Assembly (NCBI GenBank): GCA_903901875.1
Contig: CAIUSO010000050.1
Location: forward strand, 20,444-84,443
Direction: 5' to 3'
Source: an uncultured Geobacteraceae bacterium
GTDB taxonomy: Bacteria > Desulfobacterota > Desulfuromonadia > Geobacterales > Pseudopelobacteraceae
DNA length: 64,000 bases
Shown: piece after piece, positions 43,180 to 51,840 of the stretch
How the letters are laid out: each line of letters opens with the position of its first letter
Position numbering within the stretch: the stretch's first letter is position 1
Notes under the pieces: generated by a model
Database searches by the model: none
Told to the model about the DNA's origin: nothing
Seen by the model: the letters and a program-made list of their open reading frames with translations, nothing else
Program-made: the position numbers and the translations under genes

Positions 43180-45312
43180 ATGAAGTTATATGAAAAGCTG
43201 AATTCCAAATTTAAGCGGTTAAAGTATTCAATATTGTTGCTATTCGTTGTTGTGTTGTTTTTTGCGTGTAAAAGCTTCGTTACGACAAAGGGCACTGCCT
43301 CTGCGTCAGTTGTCACGGGCGAACTGAGTTTAATTGCCGGTAAAATTGATGGTGCCGGACACAATGACGGTGTAGGAAGTGTGGCGCGGTTCAGTCATGG
43401 CAGGGTACCATATATTCATCTGATTGGCATGGTAACTGACGCAGAAGGTAATATGTATGTAACTGATACCGGCAATCATACGATTCGTAAGATTACTCCT
43501 CAGGGTGTTGTAACCACACTGGCAGGTCTTGCGGGTAAGCCCGGTAGTAGCGATGGCAATGGGGCAGTCGCTCAATTTAATTCACCATCTGGTATTGCGA
43601 TGGACAAGTCAGGTAATTTATTCGTAGCGGACACATTAAATCAAACTATTCGTAAAATAACAACTACTGGTGTCGTAACTACTATTGCCGGCTCTCCTCT
43701 CAGATCAGGTAGCAGTGATGGTGATGGCACTTCCGCACGATTTAACCGACCGTCAGGAATTGTTGCTGATAAGGATGGCAATTTGTTCATCGCAGATTGC
43801 TTCAACAAAACTATACGAAAGCTTAGTCCGGAAGGTGCGGTAATTACCTATGCAGGTGCACCCGGATCAAAGAGTATTGCAGAGGGTTACAGGACTTCAG
43901 CCCGTTTTATTTATCCTGAGGGCTTGGCGATCGATTCTGTTGGTAATCTCTACGTATCGGAGGCACCCGGTTATGGTATTCGAAAAATAACTACTACTGG
44001 GTGGGTCACAACATTGGCAGGTACCGTATCAGTCAAGGCTAAGGAAAATGAAAAGAGCGAGAAAATTCGGCCCATGTACTTTAAAGGGATGACCTTTGAT
44101 CCGAATGACAACCTCTTTGTGTGTGATCCGACAAGCTCGATAATTTATAAGGTGAGTTCAGAGGGTGTCACAACCTTTGCCGGTACGATTGGAAAGGCGG
44201 GTAGTAGTGATGGTGTTGGTCTGGGATCGCGGTTTCGAACCCCTTGTGGAATTACCACAGATTCGGCAGGTAATTTGTACGTTGCTGATATAGGTGACGC
44301 AACCGTTCGCAAGGTGTCACCGCTTGGTATAGTCACTACCTTGGCAGGAAGTGCCCGTGTAGGAGAGTGGGCGGATGGTATTGGTGGTGCCGCACGGTTT
44401 AACGAGCCCAGGGGTATCACGGCTGATTTGGCGGGCAATATGTACGTTGCGGATTGTGGCAATCATGTGATTCGCAAAATCACTCCGTCGGGTGTGGTCA
44501 CAACCTTGGCCGGTACACCGGGAAAGCGGGGAAGTTCGGAGGGCAGGGGAAATGCCGCGTTGTTCTGTGACCCGACCGATATTGCCATTGACAAGGTCGG
44601 AAATCTCTACGTCGTTGACAACGGCGACTCCACCATCCGCAAGGTCACGCCGGACGGAGTCGTTACCTTCTTTGCAGGTAGAGCCGGTAAGGTGGGTGAC
44701 GATGACGGCCCGGTGGAAATTGCCAGGTTCCGCTTTCCAAACGGCATAACAATTGACAGTAACGGCAATATTTTTGTTGCAGATGGAGCTAACAATGCCA
44801 TCCGCAAGATTGCCGGCAATGGCATGGTTACGACAGTTGCCGGACACCGTTTTGGTGGTTCAGGAAATGGCGATGGACCTGGTTGGAACGCAAGTTTTTC
44901 GCACCCGTCAAGAATTACGTCAGATCGTGCCGGCAACCTGTTTGTTTCTAATGGCAATGCCATCCGCAAGATCACGCCGGAGGGTGAAGTTTCAACGCTT
45001 GCCGGACTTGGGGGTGAGATAGGCAGCACAGACTACTCCGGTGGGCTGGCACGATTTTTTGCGCCAATAGGCCTATCGACCAATGGGCCAGGCACCAGCT
45101 TGTACGTCGCCGATAGTGGCAATCATACGATACGCAGGGTCACGTCTATAGGTGACGTCACTACAGTAGCCGGGATAGCCGGCAGACAGGGAATCATAAC
45201 GAGCGCGCTGCCGGGAGGACTCGATACTCCCGCTGGACTGACCCGCATTGGCCCGAATATGTTTGCCGTTACAACGGGGAATGCGATTCTGAAGTTGGTT
45301 ATCCACCAATAG
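43180..45312 (+). CDS. NHL-repeat lipoprotein, 12 repeats
   Basis: 710 residues from ATG 43180, chosen because AGGA lies seven bases upstream; an in-frame GTG at 43138 is an alternative. Residues about 13-31 are a signal peptide ending LLFVVVLFFAC, a likely lipobox, so the protein is probably lipid-anchored. The rest is NHL repeats with the pattern GI..D..GNLYVADxxNxTIRKI followed by GVVTTLAG. I count eleven full units and one partial, which would fill two six-bladed propellers. Such propellers bind proteins, carbohydrate or nucleic acid, and some cleave amidated peptides; no catalytic set is evident. The giant repeat protease gene follows 73 bp downstream on the same strand, so the two are probably functional partners. 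Confidence 0.88.
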   Translation: MKLYEKLNSKFKRLKYSILLLFVVVLFFACKSFVTTKGTASASVVTGELSLIAGKIDGAGHNDGVGSVARFSHGRVPYIHLIGMVTDAEGNMYVTDTGNHTIRKITPQGVVTTLAGLAGKPGSSDGNGAVAQFNSPSGIAMDKSGNLFVADTLNQTIRKITTTGVVTTIAGSPLRSGSSDGDGTSARFNRPSGIVADKDGNLFIADCFNKTIRKLSPEGAVITYAGAPGSKSIAEGYRTSARFIYPEGLAIDSVGNLYVSEAPGYGIRKITTTGWVTTLAGTVSVKAKENEKSEKIRPMYFKGMTFDPNDNLFVCDPTSSIIYKVSSEGVTTFAGTIGKAGSSDGVGLGSRFRTPCGITTDSAGNLYVADIGDATVRKVSPLGIVTTLAGSARVGEWADGIGGAARFNEPRGITADLAGNMYVADCGNHVIRKITPSGVVTTLAGTPGKRGSSEGRGNAALFCDPTDIAIDKVGNLYVVDNGDSTIRKVTPDGVVTFFAGRAGKVGDDDGPVEIARFRFPNGITIDSNGNIFVADGANNAIRKIAGNGMVTTVAGHRFGGSGNGDGPGWNASFSHPSRITSDRAGNLFVSNGNAIRKITPEGEVSTLAGLGGEIGSTDYSGGLARFFAPIGLSTNGPGTSLYVADSGNHTIRRVTSIGDVTTVAGIAGRQGIITSALPGGLDTPAGLTRIGPNMFAVTTGNAILKLVIHQ

Positions 45313-45385
45313 GTACTTTAAGTGGTGCCATTGCATAGATGAAGCCTCATTGAGAGGAACCATACTCTACGGAAGGAGAAATCAA

Positions 45386-48300
45386 ATGGCAGGCAACGGT
45401 ATATCATTTGCTGGTAATAAGTTGAGCTATACCTACGGCGGCACATGTTTTTCGATCGATTTGACTAACGGTTCCATAAACGCAACCAACGGTGGGAGTA
45501 GCGTGTCGTATGATCCAAGAAGTAAAGGCTTCAATGCTGTCATTCCCGGGCTTTCTGTTTCTGTAGGGTCTGTTATACCCAAACTCACTATCAAAGAAGG
45601 CCTTTTGTCAATAGAAATAACACAAAATGGTCCTGATATATCCAACGTGAAATTTGCGTTAGGTGGTACTATTCTGGGTGTTGGTGGTGCTGCCTACGTC
45701 AAGGTTACCCCCGCTGGTGATGCATTACATCCTGCATTGCAATTTGAAAATGGTTTCGAAGCAACTGCTGTTGGCAAAACGTGGGACTTTGGAAAAACAA
45801 CTGGCACCTTAGATGGACGTGGTATTATTGAGGGTATTGGTTTTGGCGGCGTATTGGGTATATTTGATAACCACTTTAATCAACTTAATGATGCAATTGG
45901 TGATCAGAGTTCTTTGCAATTACAACCAACACTCTCCTTGGATTCAAAAAACCCTCTTTTGGCCGATAATATTGCTGAGTTATCTGTTTCGGTAGCATCT
46001 ACAAAGGTTGCCGGGACAGATTCGTTGTCTATCGCTCAGGCTGGTGAAAATTATGCAACTCGCGCAAATATTGTTAAAGAATTACAAAGCGCGTTATCCC
46101 AATTAACTGGTAATGTTAATGTCGCAACGGATAAAACGTCAGGTACCGTTTTTGTGGTCGGTAACAATGGTACTATAATTATTAATAAGGATGGTAGTGG
46201 TGACGTATCGATACAGACAGACGCACAAAATAGAAAAGAAACAAATTTTGATGGAAAAGGCAATATCACGGGTGAAAGTTTGAAAACATCGCTCGATGGC
46301 TCTTCTCAGACTTTGTCACATAGCGACGGAACTACATTGGTTTCAACAACAGATAGTGTTGGTGAAACCAACCAGATACTCTCGTTTAACGCCAAGGGGC
46401 AGCAAACCGGCACGGCTACGATATCCGGCCAAGCATCCACGTCTATCATAGATAAAGCGATAATCTTATTGGATTCAAGCATTGGAATTCCGGCTTCCAA
46501 TGTCCCTGAGTCAAATAGTGCAAACAATTCATCCGGGGTGGTGACAGTGTCACTCAATAACCCAGTTATGTATATAGCTGACGTACCAAATGCCAGTGGT
46601 AATGGAACCAAGCATGTAATTGACACCGGCATTGACGGCGTAATGCATTTACTTGGCGTAGCACCTGATGTCACTACTGAAACGGGAATACAATCGCTCG
46701 ATAAAACGTTCTCCCGTAATACCCCCGAGTTCTCAACTGATTCAATAACCGGCGTGATTACTGAAACTGTAACAGATTCATCCGGTGTATCTCATACAAA
46801 CACGCTTACCGATACACAAGCCACAAACATCATAAACAATATTGAAACGGGGGGTAATGGGGGTAACAATGGTTCAACCTCAACAAGTTCTACTGGTGGT
46901 TCTGGCACTGATTACAATCCTAATTATGGTTATAACATTTTTAGTTACCTAGATGGTACTACTAACGACAATAATAATTATAATTATGATATTTTCAGCA
47001 ATAACACCACTAATAATGACGTACTTAATAATAACTCAGCTAATGAAGACATTTTTAACAATAGCACCAGTAATGATGACATGCTTAACAATGACACTAA
47101 TAATGATGACATTTTTAACAACATCAATAATGAAATCAATAACAATGACAATTACAACTACAACTATAACTATAACACCAACGATAACACCAATAATAAT
47201 GACACCTACAACTTTTATAGCTCATTTAGTAGTACTTCAAAACGGGTTTCTGGAAGCGTTAGTACTGCCGCTAACAGTACAATAATCCTAACTAACAACT
47301 CCACCACGGTTCGTCTCGCTGGTGGTGAAAGTGCGGTAATTCTCTCCGGCACAGGTCAAACAGTAAATGCGGGTCAGTTGGGTGTTCAAATGGTGATTGA
47401 CCAAAGTAAAGGTGGTAATACCCTTACTGCTGGTAATGCGGCTAACACATTGCTTGTCGGTACAGACAACGACACTCTAATTGGCGGAAGTGGTACCAGT
47501 CAATTACTTATTAACGGATCCAATGTAACAGCAAGTGTGACAAACGGCACTGTGACTTTGAAGGACAATATAACCAATTTTAATCTCAGTGGCTCTAAAA
47601 ATGTTGTTACAGCAGGTACCAATGATACTTTAGCAGTTGTTGGCACTTCCAACACAGTAAAAGGTGTTGGAAATGGTTGTAGTAGTGGTAGCACACTTAC
47701 CATCTCGGGCAATAATAACCTTGTAGGCATAATTAATGGTACGGTTAATGTTGCTGATAACAGTAGAGGTTTAATAATGTTGGGGGTAGGGGATAAAATT
47801 AATACAGGTTCTAATGATAGCTTGGCAACTGCTGGCTGGAATAATATTTTCACCATAAATGGTTCTGCTACGAATCTAATTGGCAGTGAAGGAGATACCC
47901 TTCAAGTTAACGGTAATAACAACAGTGCTTCTCTTAGCGGCGGTACCGTCTCTATAAACGATAACGTCAAGGGCTTTGTACTTAGCGGTAACAGTAATAA
48001 CATTACCGCCGGTATTAATGACACTTTGTCATTGGTTGGTAATAATAATTTTGTTAAAGGTGGTGCGAATGATTCGTTGAGTATAACTGGCACGGGTGAC
48101 AAGGCAACTCTTAGCAACGCCACGGTGACACTTGCCGACGGTGCCAGTGCCACTATTAGCGGTACTGGCGATACTGTTAACGGTGCTTTAAACAATGATA
48201 TCTTAACCGTAACGAGTACAGATTCTTTTAATGTTGCTGCGAACGGAAGCAGACTGACAGCATCGAGTAGTTTGATGAGCGTATCAATTTCTGGCGTGAA

Positions 48301-50647
48301 CGATTCGGTTACGGTAGGTGGTATGGGCAATACCGTTTCCGTCAGCGGTAATAGTAATAATAGCACAGTTACCGGAAATTACGATTATACGTCTGTAAGC
48401 GGAACCGGTAACTACACTGCCGCATCTGGGAGTTTCGATTCTACCATTGTCACAGGTAACTGCAACACAACTATTTCTTATGGCTATGGTGACTATACCA
48501 AGTCATCTGGGTATGCCGACAGTACGTTATCATACGGCAACTATGATACCACTATTTCATCTGGTAGCAACGATACGACGATATCTTGTGGTTATGCGGA
48601 CAATACTCAGTCTGCTGGCAATGCTGACTATACTGTCAGCACCGGAGGCTTTGACACCACCTTAGCCTATGGTTACGGTGACAATACTCAGTCGTTCGGT
48701 TATGCAGACAATACCCAGTCGTTTAACAATTATGATACTACCATTTCCTATGGTAACAGCGATACAACGCTCGCTTATGGTTACTCTGACAATACGCAGT
48801 CAGTTGGCAGTTGTGATTATACGGTGAGTACCGGTACCTATGACACGACCTTATCATATGGCTTTGGTGATAATAGCCAGTCGTTTAACAACTACGATAC
48901 TACTATTTCTTATGGTAGCTGCGACACAACGCTTTCTTACGGTTATGCTGATAACACGCAGTCAGTTGGCAACTATGATTATACTGTAAGTACGGGCACC
49001 TATGACACTACCTTGTCATATGGCTATGGTGACAATACCCAGTCACTCGGTTACGCAGACAATACCCAGTCGTTTAACAACTACGATACTACTATTTCTT
49101 ATGGTAGCAGCGACACGACGCTTTCTTACGGTTATGACGATAACACACAGTCAGTTGGCAGCTGTGATTATACTGTAAGTACGGGTACCTATGACACAAC
49201 TTTATCATATGGCTATGGTGACAATACCCAGTCATTTGGTTACGCCGACAATACCCAGTCATTTAACAGCTATGATACCACCATTTCCTATGGTAGCAGC
49301 GACACGACGCTCTCTTATGGTTACGCAGACAATACGCAGTCAGTTGGTGGCTCCGACTATACCGTTAGCACTGGCAACTATGACACAACTTTATCATATG
49401 GGTATGGTGATGTTACTGAATCATTTGGTTATGCCGACAACACTCATGCGTTTGGTAGCTATGATACCACCATTTCCTCTGGTACCAGTGATACAACACT
49501 CTCTTTTGGCTATGCTGATAACACACAGTCCATCGGTAATGCCGACTTTACCGTCAGTACAGGCAACTACGATACAACATTATCGTTCGGTTATGCTGAT
49601 AATACTGTGTCTCTTGGTGATTCAGATACTACCATCAACTTTGGTGCCTATGATACGACTTATTCTTATGGCAATAGTGACAGCACGCAGGTGGGTGGTT
49701 CATGTAATGTTACCATTATTAATGGCAATAGCGATATCACAAACATTAACGGAAATAATGATATTACTGTTACCACCGTGAGCGGAAAAGTAACTACTGT
49801 GGTCGGTTCAAACGGGTACTTCGGTTTCGCGGGCAATCAAGAAACAATTGACGCTGCATTAAATAGCAGTATTGGTTATCTTTCCCAAACATGTCTTGAT
49901 CACGGCGATTATCAGGGGGCAATTACGGCTGAAACTGGCCGGAAACAAGCTGCTCAAGCGGCATCATTACTTACACAGGCCGGTGCCGGTTCTTCTGTCT
50001 CTGAAGGTGCCTCATGGAACAAAAATGTTATTACGTGGAGTTTAAATGATGGAAGTGGTAGCCAATCCGAACTTTTCAGTGGGTCGCTTGATGCCACCTA
50101 TGAAACTACTGTTCGTAATGCTTTTGATGTATGGGCAAAGGCATCTGGGCTTGAGTTTATGGAAGTAACTGATTCTTTTCAATCAGATATTCGCGTTGGT
50201 CTTGGTAATTTTGACACGGCAAAATCGGGTGTAATCGGCTACACCAACTTTCATACAATAGCTGGTGATATTCAACCAAATGCCATGATATATTTGGAAA
50301 ACCCGAATAACGATGCCCTGTCTTACCAAGCGGATGGCCAAATGATTTATTCTGGTACGGAGGCAGATATCTCGCAGGTATTGCTTCATGAGATTGGTCA
50401 TGCCTTGGGTTTGGCGAGTAACTCTGACGTCAATTCAATTATGTATTACGAACTAAATTCTAACAACAGGACTCTTGACAATACTGATATAGGAGGGATT
50501 CAGTTGCTTTATGGTACGGTTGGCAATGGCCAAGTAACCACAGATGAATCTCACTCAATTTTAATGCCTTCACAGACGAACCAGGGTAGCATGTTTGATA
50601 TTAATTCTGACTACAGTGTCAAGTCGTTATTAACTTCAGTTCACTGA
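45386..50647 (+). CDS. Giant nonapeptide-repeat protein with C-terminal M10-like metalloprotease domain
   Basis: 1753 residues from ATG 45386, preceded by GGAAGGAG. No Sec signal peptide. Residues about 1-510 are unrecognised, Gly/Ser/Thr-rich beta sequence. About 515-612 is an Asn/Asp/Tyr-rich low-complexity stretch. About 630-970 contains about four degenerate 60-residue units (TLTISGNNN, TLQVNGNNN, SLSITGTGD). Residues 972-1466 are 55 nonapeptides in unbroken register, consensus xDTT(I/L/Q)S(Y/F)Gx. About 1535-1715 is a matrixin/serralysin-like domain with LLHEIGHALGL and the Met-turn SIMYY; the residue expected to be the third zinc His is Ser (GLASNSD). A C-terminal tail of about 40 residues could carry a type I secretion signal. 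The nonapeptide period suggests an RTX-like beta-roll, but the G/D spacing is not the RTX consensus. Likely secreted; role unknown. Confidence 0.88.
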   Translation: MAGNGISFAGNKLSYTYGGTCFSIDLTNGSINATNGGSSVSYDPRSKGFNAVIPGLSVSVGSVIPKLTIKEGLLSIEITQNGPDISNVKFALGGTILGVGGAAYVKVTPAGDALHPALQFENGFEATAVGKTWDFGKTTGTLDGRGIIEGIGFGGVLGIFDNHFNQLNDAIGDQSSLQLQPTLSLDSKNPLLADNIAELSVSVASTKVAGTDSLSIAQAGENYATRANIVKELQSALSQLTGNVNVATDKTSGTVFVVGNNGTIIINKDGSGDVSIQTDAQNRKETNFDGKGNITGESLKTSLDGSSQTLSHSDGTTLVSTTDSVGETNQILSFNAKGQQTGTATISGQASTSIIDKAIILLDSSIGIPASNVPESNSANNSSGVVTVSLNNPVMYIADVPNASGNGTKHVIDTGIDGVMHLLGVAPDVTTETGIQSLDKTFSRNTPEFSTDSITGVITETVTDSSGVSHTNTLTDTQATNIINNIETGGNGGNNGSTSTSSTGGSGTDYNPNYGYNIFSYLDGTTNDNNNYNYDIFSNNTTNNDVLNNNSANEDIFNNSTSNDDMLNNDTNNDDIFNNINNEINNNDNYNYNYNYNTNDNTNNNDTYNFYSSFSSTSKRVSGSVSTAANSTIILTNNSTTVRLAGGESAVILSGTGQTVNAGQLGVQMVIDQSKGGNTLTAGNAANTLLVGTDNDTLIGGSGTSQLLINGSNVTASVTNGTVTLKDNITNFNLSGSKNVVTAGTNDTLAVVGTSNTVKGVGNGCSSGSTLTISGNNNLVGIINGTVNVADNSRGLIMLGVGDKINTGSNDSLATAGWNNIFTINGSATNLIGSEGDTLQVNGNNNSASLSGGTVSINDNVKGFVLSGNSNNITAGINDTLSLVGNNNFVKGGANDSLSITGTGDKATLSNATVTLADGASATISGTGDTVNGALNNDILTVTSTDSFNVAANGSRLTASSSLMSVSISGVNDSVTVGGMGNTVSVSGNSNNSTVTGNYDYTSVSGTGNYTAASGSFDSTIVTGNCNTTISYGYGDYTKSSGYADSTLSYGNYDTTISSGSNDTTISCGYADNTQSAGNADYTVSTGGFDTTLAYGYGDNTQSFGYADNTQSFNNYDTTISYGNSDTTLAYGYSDNTQSVGSCDYTVSTGTYDTTLSYGFGDNSQSFNNYDTTISYGSCDTTLSYGYADNTQSVGNYDYTVSTGTYDTTLSYGYGDNTQSLGYADNTQSFNNYDTTISYGSSDTTLSYGYDDNTQSVGSCDYTVSTGTYDTTLSYGYGDNTQSFGYADNTQSFNSYDTTISYGSSDTTLSYGYADNTQSVGGSDYTVSTGNYDTTLSYGYGDVTESFGYADNTHAFGSYDTTISSGTSDTTLSFGYADNTQSIGNADFTVSTGNYDTTLSFGYADNTVSLGDSDTTINFGAYDTTYSYGNSDSTQVGGSCNVTIINGNSDITNINGNNDITVTTVSGKVTTVVGSNGYFGFAGNQETIDAALNSSIGYLSQTCLDHGDYQGAITAETGRKQAAQAASLLTQAGAGSSVSEGASWNKNVITWSLNDGSGSQSELFSGSLDATYETTVRNAFDVWAKASGLEFMEVTDSFQSDIRVGLGNFDTAKSGVIGYTNFHTIAGDIQPNAMIYLENPNNDALSYQADGQMIYSGTEADISQVLLHEIGHALGLASNSDVNSIMYYELNSNNRTLDNTDIGGIQLLYGTVGNGQVTTDESHSILMPSQTNQGSMFDINSDYSVKSLLTSVH
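48299..49783 (+). repeat. 27-bp tandem repeat, 55 units, coding nonapeptides
   Basis: 55 consecutive 27-bp units without a single indel (55 x 27 = 1485 bp). Between 48542 and 49648 they form a higher-order repeat of seven nonapeptides (189 bp): YDTTISYGS, SDTTLSYGY, ADNTQSVGx, xDYTVSTGx, YDTTLSYGY, GDNTQSxGY, ADNTQSFNx. The seven-unit block occurs six times, the second copy short by one unit. The edges are more degenerate, as expected for growth from the middle. Confidence 0.92.
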
Positions 50648-51001
50648 TATTAATATGTAAGGCCTGGTTCTAACCAGTATTCAGAACGATGTTGAAAATT
50701 GGGATTTGTCGAACCTTAAAGACGTGGTGGCGAGCATCTGAGCCACGGCGTTCTGCTGGTCTGCTGCCTGACGGATCATGCTGGTGCCAAGCCGTAGAGA
50801 CGCAAAATGTTGCGTCTCTACAATCGGTACCTATAGGTTAATGATACTGGTAATGTTGCCCGGTATTTTAACGCAATTCTGACTCTCTTAAAATATAACA
50901 CGGCGCATGCTGATGTTTTGCAGTAGACAGATGCCGACCATGGAGGTGACTCCATAGGAAAAAAATAACAGTGCAACTCCCACAGGCGGGGCGTTCCGGG
51001 G
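50648..51001. repeat. Decayed third copy of the YjfB-rodA 3' boundary (copy C)
   Basis: This gene-free stretch holds remnants of two genes in minus orientation. 50721-50804 matches the 3' half of the YjfB-like gene at 53546 with at least one frameshift (gacgtggtgg against gacgttggtgg). 50889-50985 matches the rodA 3' end with several substitutions and a gap. It ends within about 10 bases of the DUF2442 stop codon. The giant gene's stop is about 70 bp to the left; CTGGTTCTAACCAG there is a weak hairpin. Confidence 0.85.
50794..50821. repeat. 28-bp palindrome GTAGAGACGCAA/TTGCGTCTCTAC, copy 1
   Basis: Perfect 12-bp arms around AATG. The left flank (gtgccaagcc) matches the palindrome inside the YjfB-like gene at 53680 and the right flank (aatcggt) matches the palindrome at 53752, so this copy looks like a fusion of those two with the interval deleted. 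Confidence 0.88.
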
Positions 51002-51253
51002 TCAGTATAGAGAACTTTCGGCAGGTAGCATTTCAGCAAGGAGAGTTTCAGGAGCGATGTCCTGTTCGTTTGGCCACGTTACGGCTCCAAAAATGATTCC
51101 GACTCGATTGAAGTAGTGTATGTCTTTAAGTTCGCTAAAAACGCCTCGATCAAGGTATGGCTTGAGGTCAAATATACCTTTGCGGCCATCCTCAACTTCA
51201 ACATAGATACGATAGTCAGACATTGGTCTCACCGTTTTCACATCCCAGTACAT
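51002..51253 (-). CDS. DUF2442 domain protein
   Basis: 83 residues from ATG 51253, chosen because GAGG stands five bases upstream; longer in-frame starts exist to 51331 but overlap the partner gene. Motifs MYWDVKTVRPMSDYRIYVEV, GIFDLKPYLDRGVF and WPNEQDIAPETL are characteristic of DUF2442. This family is commonly encoded beside DUF4160, as here, in a toxin-antitoxin-like pair; biochemical function is not firmly known. The 3' end abuts the decayed rodA fragment. Confidence 0.88.
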   Translation of the reverse strand: MYWDVKTVRPMSDYRIYVEVEDGRKGIFDLKPYLDRGVFSELKDIHYFNRVGIIFGAVTWPNEQDIAPETLLAEMLPAESSLY

Positions 51254-51260
51254 GGCAACC

Positions 51261-51527
51261 TCACAGTGGGGTGATTTTGTAGGGATGCTCGCCGGCAACG
51301 GCCAGTTCCCAGTCGGCCTGAAGTTCATCACGGTGCAGTTCTATCCACGCCTGCACCAGACGTAACTGTTTACGTGGCAATTCACCCGCCAATATTTCAC
51401 CATCTTCAATGCTGATAGACACCTCAAATTTAGCATACTTGGCATGAAAATGAGGAAGGTTATGATGCTGGTTATCGATAAGGTACATGCGGATTATAAT
51501 TCCATAAAACATGGATAATATTGGCAT
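51261..51527 (-). CDS. DUF4160 domain protein
   Basis: 88 residues. MPILSMFYGIIIRMYLIDNQ and HHNLPHFHAKYAKFEVSI are the DUF4160 hallmark (PHFHA motif), followed by GELPRKQLRLVQAWIELHRDEL. AAGGAG eight bases before ATG 51527 supports the start. The DUF2442 gene follows after seven bases, so the two are cotranscribed. In the family these pairs are thought to behave as mobile accessory modules; toxin activity has not been clearly shown as far as I know. Confidence 0.88.
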   Translation of the reverse strand: MPILSMFYGIIIRMYLIDNQHHNLPHFHAKYAKFEVSISIEDGEILAGELPRKQLRLVQAWIELHRDELQADWELAVAGEHPYKITPL

Positions 51528-51713
51528 TGCATGTTCTCCTTGTGGATTGATACCGGTTCAGTTTTCAGTATGAGACAAATTTATATTCATTACTTTAAAA
51601 ATACAAGGCAAAGTTGTTGCTGTAAATAGGCAGGGTGTCAGCTCTCCATTTATTAGAAAGATCATCCGGGACAGGGGGACACAAAAGTATTCTCTTAACC
51701 GTGGAAATATATG

Positions 51714-51723
51714 TCCGTACGGA
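51714..51723. promoter_or_regulatory. Putative HipB operator O1 (TCCGTACGGA)
   Basis: Perfect 10-bp palindrome, extendable to 12 bp (GTCCGTACGGAC). First of three like sites before hipB, 49 bp from the next. Probably an upstream HipB binding site. Confidence 0.65.
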
Positions 51724-51762
51724 CTGATTGTTCTGCCCTTTGTATGGTTGAGTAATAATTTA

Positions 51763-51772
51763 TCCGTACGGA
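51763..51772. promoter_or_regulatory. Putative HipB operator O2 (TCCGTACGGA)
   Basis: Perfect 10-bp palindrome just upstream of the TTGACA box, exactly 49 bp from O1 and O3 (start to start). Confidence 0.7.
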
Positions 51773-51780
51773 AATACAAA

Positions 51781-51810
51781 TTGACATCTTGCATTACAAC
51801 GGAATAGTAT
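51781..51810 (+). promoter_or_regulatory. hipBA promoter (TTGACA-18-TAGTAT)
   Basis: Consensus -35 TTGACA at 51781 and TAGTAT at 51805-51810 with an 18-bp spacer, 30 bp before hipB. It is framed by operators O2 and O3, the usual layout for an autorepressed toxin-antitoxin operon. Confidence 0.7.
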
Positions 51811-51811
51811 G

Positions 51812-51821
51812 TTCGTACGGA
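51812..51821. promoter_or_regulatory. Putative HipB operator O3 (TTCGTACGGA)
   Basis: One mismatch to the palindrome. It directly follows the -10 box, so protein bound here would cover the transcription start. Confidence 0.65.
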
Positions 51822-51840
51822 ATAAAAAACGGGAAATACT

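Noticed and set aside
48299..49783. Regular 27-bp repeats that could suggest a CRISPR-like or satellite array
   Set aside because: The units are contiguous without unique spacers and stay in one long reading frame; they are a coding solenoid repeat.
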